The notes under the pieces were generated by a model. That model was not told where the DNA came from. It did not search any database and was given only the letters and a program-made list of their open reading frames with translations. The position numbers and the translations under genes are program-made. Below, piece by piece: positions 49,009 to 49,887 of a DNA stretch of 49,887 nucleotides (positions are counted from its first letter, which is position 1; each line of letters starts with the position of its first letter). This stretch comes from Acidobacteriaceae bacterium (lineage in GTDB: Bacteria > Acidobacteriota > Terriglobia > Terriglobales > Acidobacteriaceae), in contig JASHNS010000041.1 of NCBI GenBank assembly GCA_030041515.1, positions 1-49,887 of the forward strand, read 5' to 3'.

Positions 49009-49887
49009 TCAGGACTCCCGCGAGGGTCCCCTGAGCGCAGCCGGGAGCTTGTCGTAGATGCCGTCGAAGCCTCCGTTTGAAAGGATGGCCACCACGTCAC
49101 CGGGGCGAAGGCGCGGCGCCAGATTTGAAACTATGGCATCGGCGGTGGGAAGCAGGACGGCGTCGCGTCCGGAGGAGCTGAGAGAGGCGACGACATTTTG
49201 CGGATGCAGGCGCTCAGCCTCCGGAATTCTCTCGGAGTGAAAGACGCCAGCCAGAATCACGCGATCGGCGAGGGACAGGCTTTCGACCAGTTCGCGCTCA
49301 AAGACATTGCGGCGGAGTGTATTCGAGCGTGGCTCCAGCACAGCCCAGAGCTGCCGGCCAGGATACGCGGCACGCAGAGCGCGGAGGGTTTCGCGAATCG
49401 CAGTAGGGTGGTGAGCGAAGTCATCAATGACGGTGATGCCGTTGACTTCCGCGCGAACCTCGAGGCGGCGGCGGACGCTGCGGAAAGTGGCGAGAGCTTC
49501 GATAATGACTTCTCCGGGAACGCCCTGCCCGACCGCGAGGGCTGCGGCGGCGGTGGCGTTCAGGGCATTGTGCTCGCCGGCCATCGCAAGCCGGAACTCC
49601 GCCCATGGCTCGCCGCTGCGAAGCACATGCCATCGACTGGCGCCATTCTCGAAGCGCAGATCGGCGAGCCTCCACATCGAATCCGGTTTGAATCCGTAGC
49701 GTTCGACGGCACAGAAGGCCCGGCCCACGCATTCGGTCACATTGTCCGAGCCGTCGAAGGCGACGATGCGGCCGCGGCGGGGTACGAGATTCACGAGGCG
49801 CCTGAAGGCGGTCTTCACGGAATCCAGGTCGGCGTAGATGTCGGCGTGGTCGAACTCGACGTGCGTAAGAATCAGCGCGTCGGGAAA
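49009..49887 (-). CDS. mpl: UDP-MurNAc:L-Ala-gamma-D-Glu-meso-DAP ligase, C-terminal part
   Basis: The 292 visible residues lack the N-terminal third, which lies beyond the right edge. The first ones read FPDALILTHVEFDHADIYAD, a Mur-ligase central-domain signature. The C-terminal domain (about 165-290) contains DDFAHHPTAIRETLRALRAA and WAVLEPRSNTLRRNVF, the wording of Mpl rather than MurC. Mpl attaches recycled tripeptide to UDP-MurNAc in murein recycling, and fits with meso-DAP peptidoglycan. A GTG at 49818 is internal, not the start. It precedes plsC by three bases. Confidence 0.92.
   Translation of the reverse strand, partial: FPDALILTHVEFDHADIYADLDSVKTAFRRLVNLVPRRGRIVAFDGSDNVTECVGRAFCAVERYGFKPDSMWRLADLRFENGASRWHVLRSGEPWAEFRLAMAGEHNALNATAAAALAVGQGVPGEVIIEALATFRSVRRRLEVRAEVNGITVIDDFAHHPTAIRETLRALRAAYPGRQLWAVLEPRSNTLRRNVFERELVESLSLADRVILAGVFHSERIPEAERLHPQNVVASLSSSGRDAVLLPTADAIVSNLAPRLRPGDVVAILSNGGFDGIYDKLPAALRGPSRES

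Overview
The window is about 50 kb of GC-rich, densely packed bacterial chromosome. It best fits an Acidobacteriota genome (Terriglobia/Acidobacteriaceae-like). That assignment is an inference from the mix of genes (bacilliredoxin, GT87 and DUF6600-like proteins, sugar-acid catabolism), from a 23S/16S-free core str operon, and from intergenic repeats of the type I associate with that phylum (GTCATCCTGAGCG-type and GGCTGAAGCC-type elements). No rRNA lies in the window to prove it.

Layout. 1-3.8 kb: str operon on the minus strand (rpsL-rpsG-fusA-tuf, tuf cut by the window edge), with a probable promoter at 3813-3841 and a long structured leader. 3.8-7.1 kb: repeats, a phospholipase B-like secreted hydrolase, the wreck of a HigBA-type toxin-antitoxin pair, a small KH protein and tRNA-Met(CAT). 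7.1-13 kb: secreted GH31 glycosidase, a 32-residue membrane peptide, a TonB-C-like protein, a DapA/HOGA-type aldolase with a long insertion, a two-gene stress pair (Lmo0937-like and CsbD) and pheA. 13.2-20 kb: lon flanked by G-quadruplex motifs, an S10 carboxypeptidase and a TPR-SLT lytic transglycosylase. 20-25.5 kb: a CuA-site lipoprotein divergent from an ECF sigma/zinc anti-sigma pair, then three consecutive GT87 membrane mannosyltransferase-like genes. 25.5-31 kb: CDGSH protein, YjbQ, a class A PBP whose glycosyltransferase active site looks damaged, and proS. 31-34.6 kb: diguanylate cyclase, methyltransferase, bacilliredoxin and murB. 34.6-39.5 kb: a sugar-acid module (MFS transporter and TIM-barrel isomerase on minus; KDG kinase and KDPG aldolase on plus) plus nth. 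39.5-49.9 kb: CHASE3-PAS histidine kinase, FecR protein, DUF1440 protein, a TPR-nfeD-slipin-SPOR gene series, then plsC and mpl (cut by the right edge).

Themes. Many genes concern the envelope: murB, mpl, PBP, SLT, SPOR, GT87, plsC and the nfeD/slipin membrane protease pair. Carbon use is represented by GH31, the KDG/KDPG branch and the HOGA-like aldolase. The most unusual signals are a recurring TANAAT box 6-9 nt before start codons that mostly lack a ribosome binding site (suggesting leaderless mRNAs), a GT51 domain lacking its second catalytic glutamate, a toxin-antitoxin fossil still readable from its ATGA overlap, and telomere-like G-rich motifs after rpsG and lon. I do not see a clearly new defence or mobile system. 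There is no CRISPR, integrase, transposase or prophage gene.
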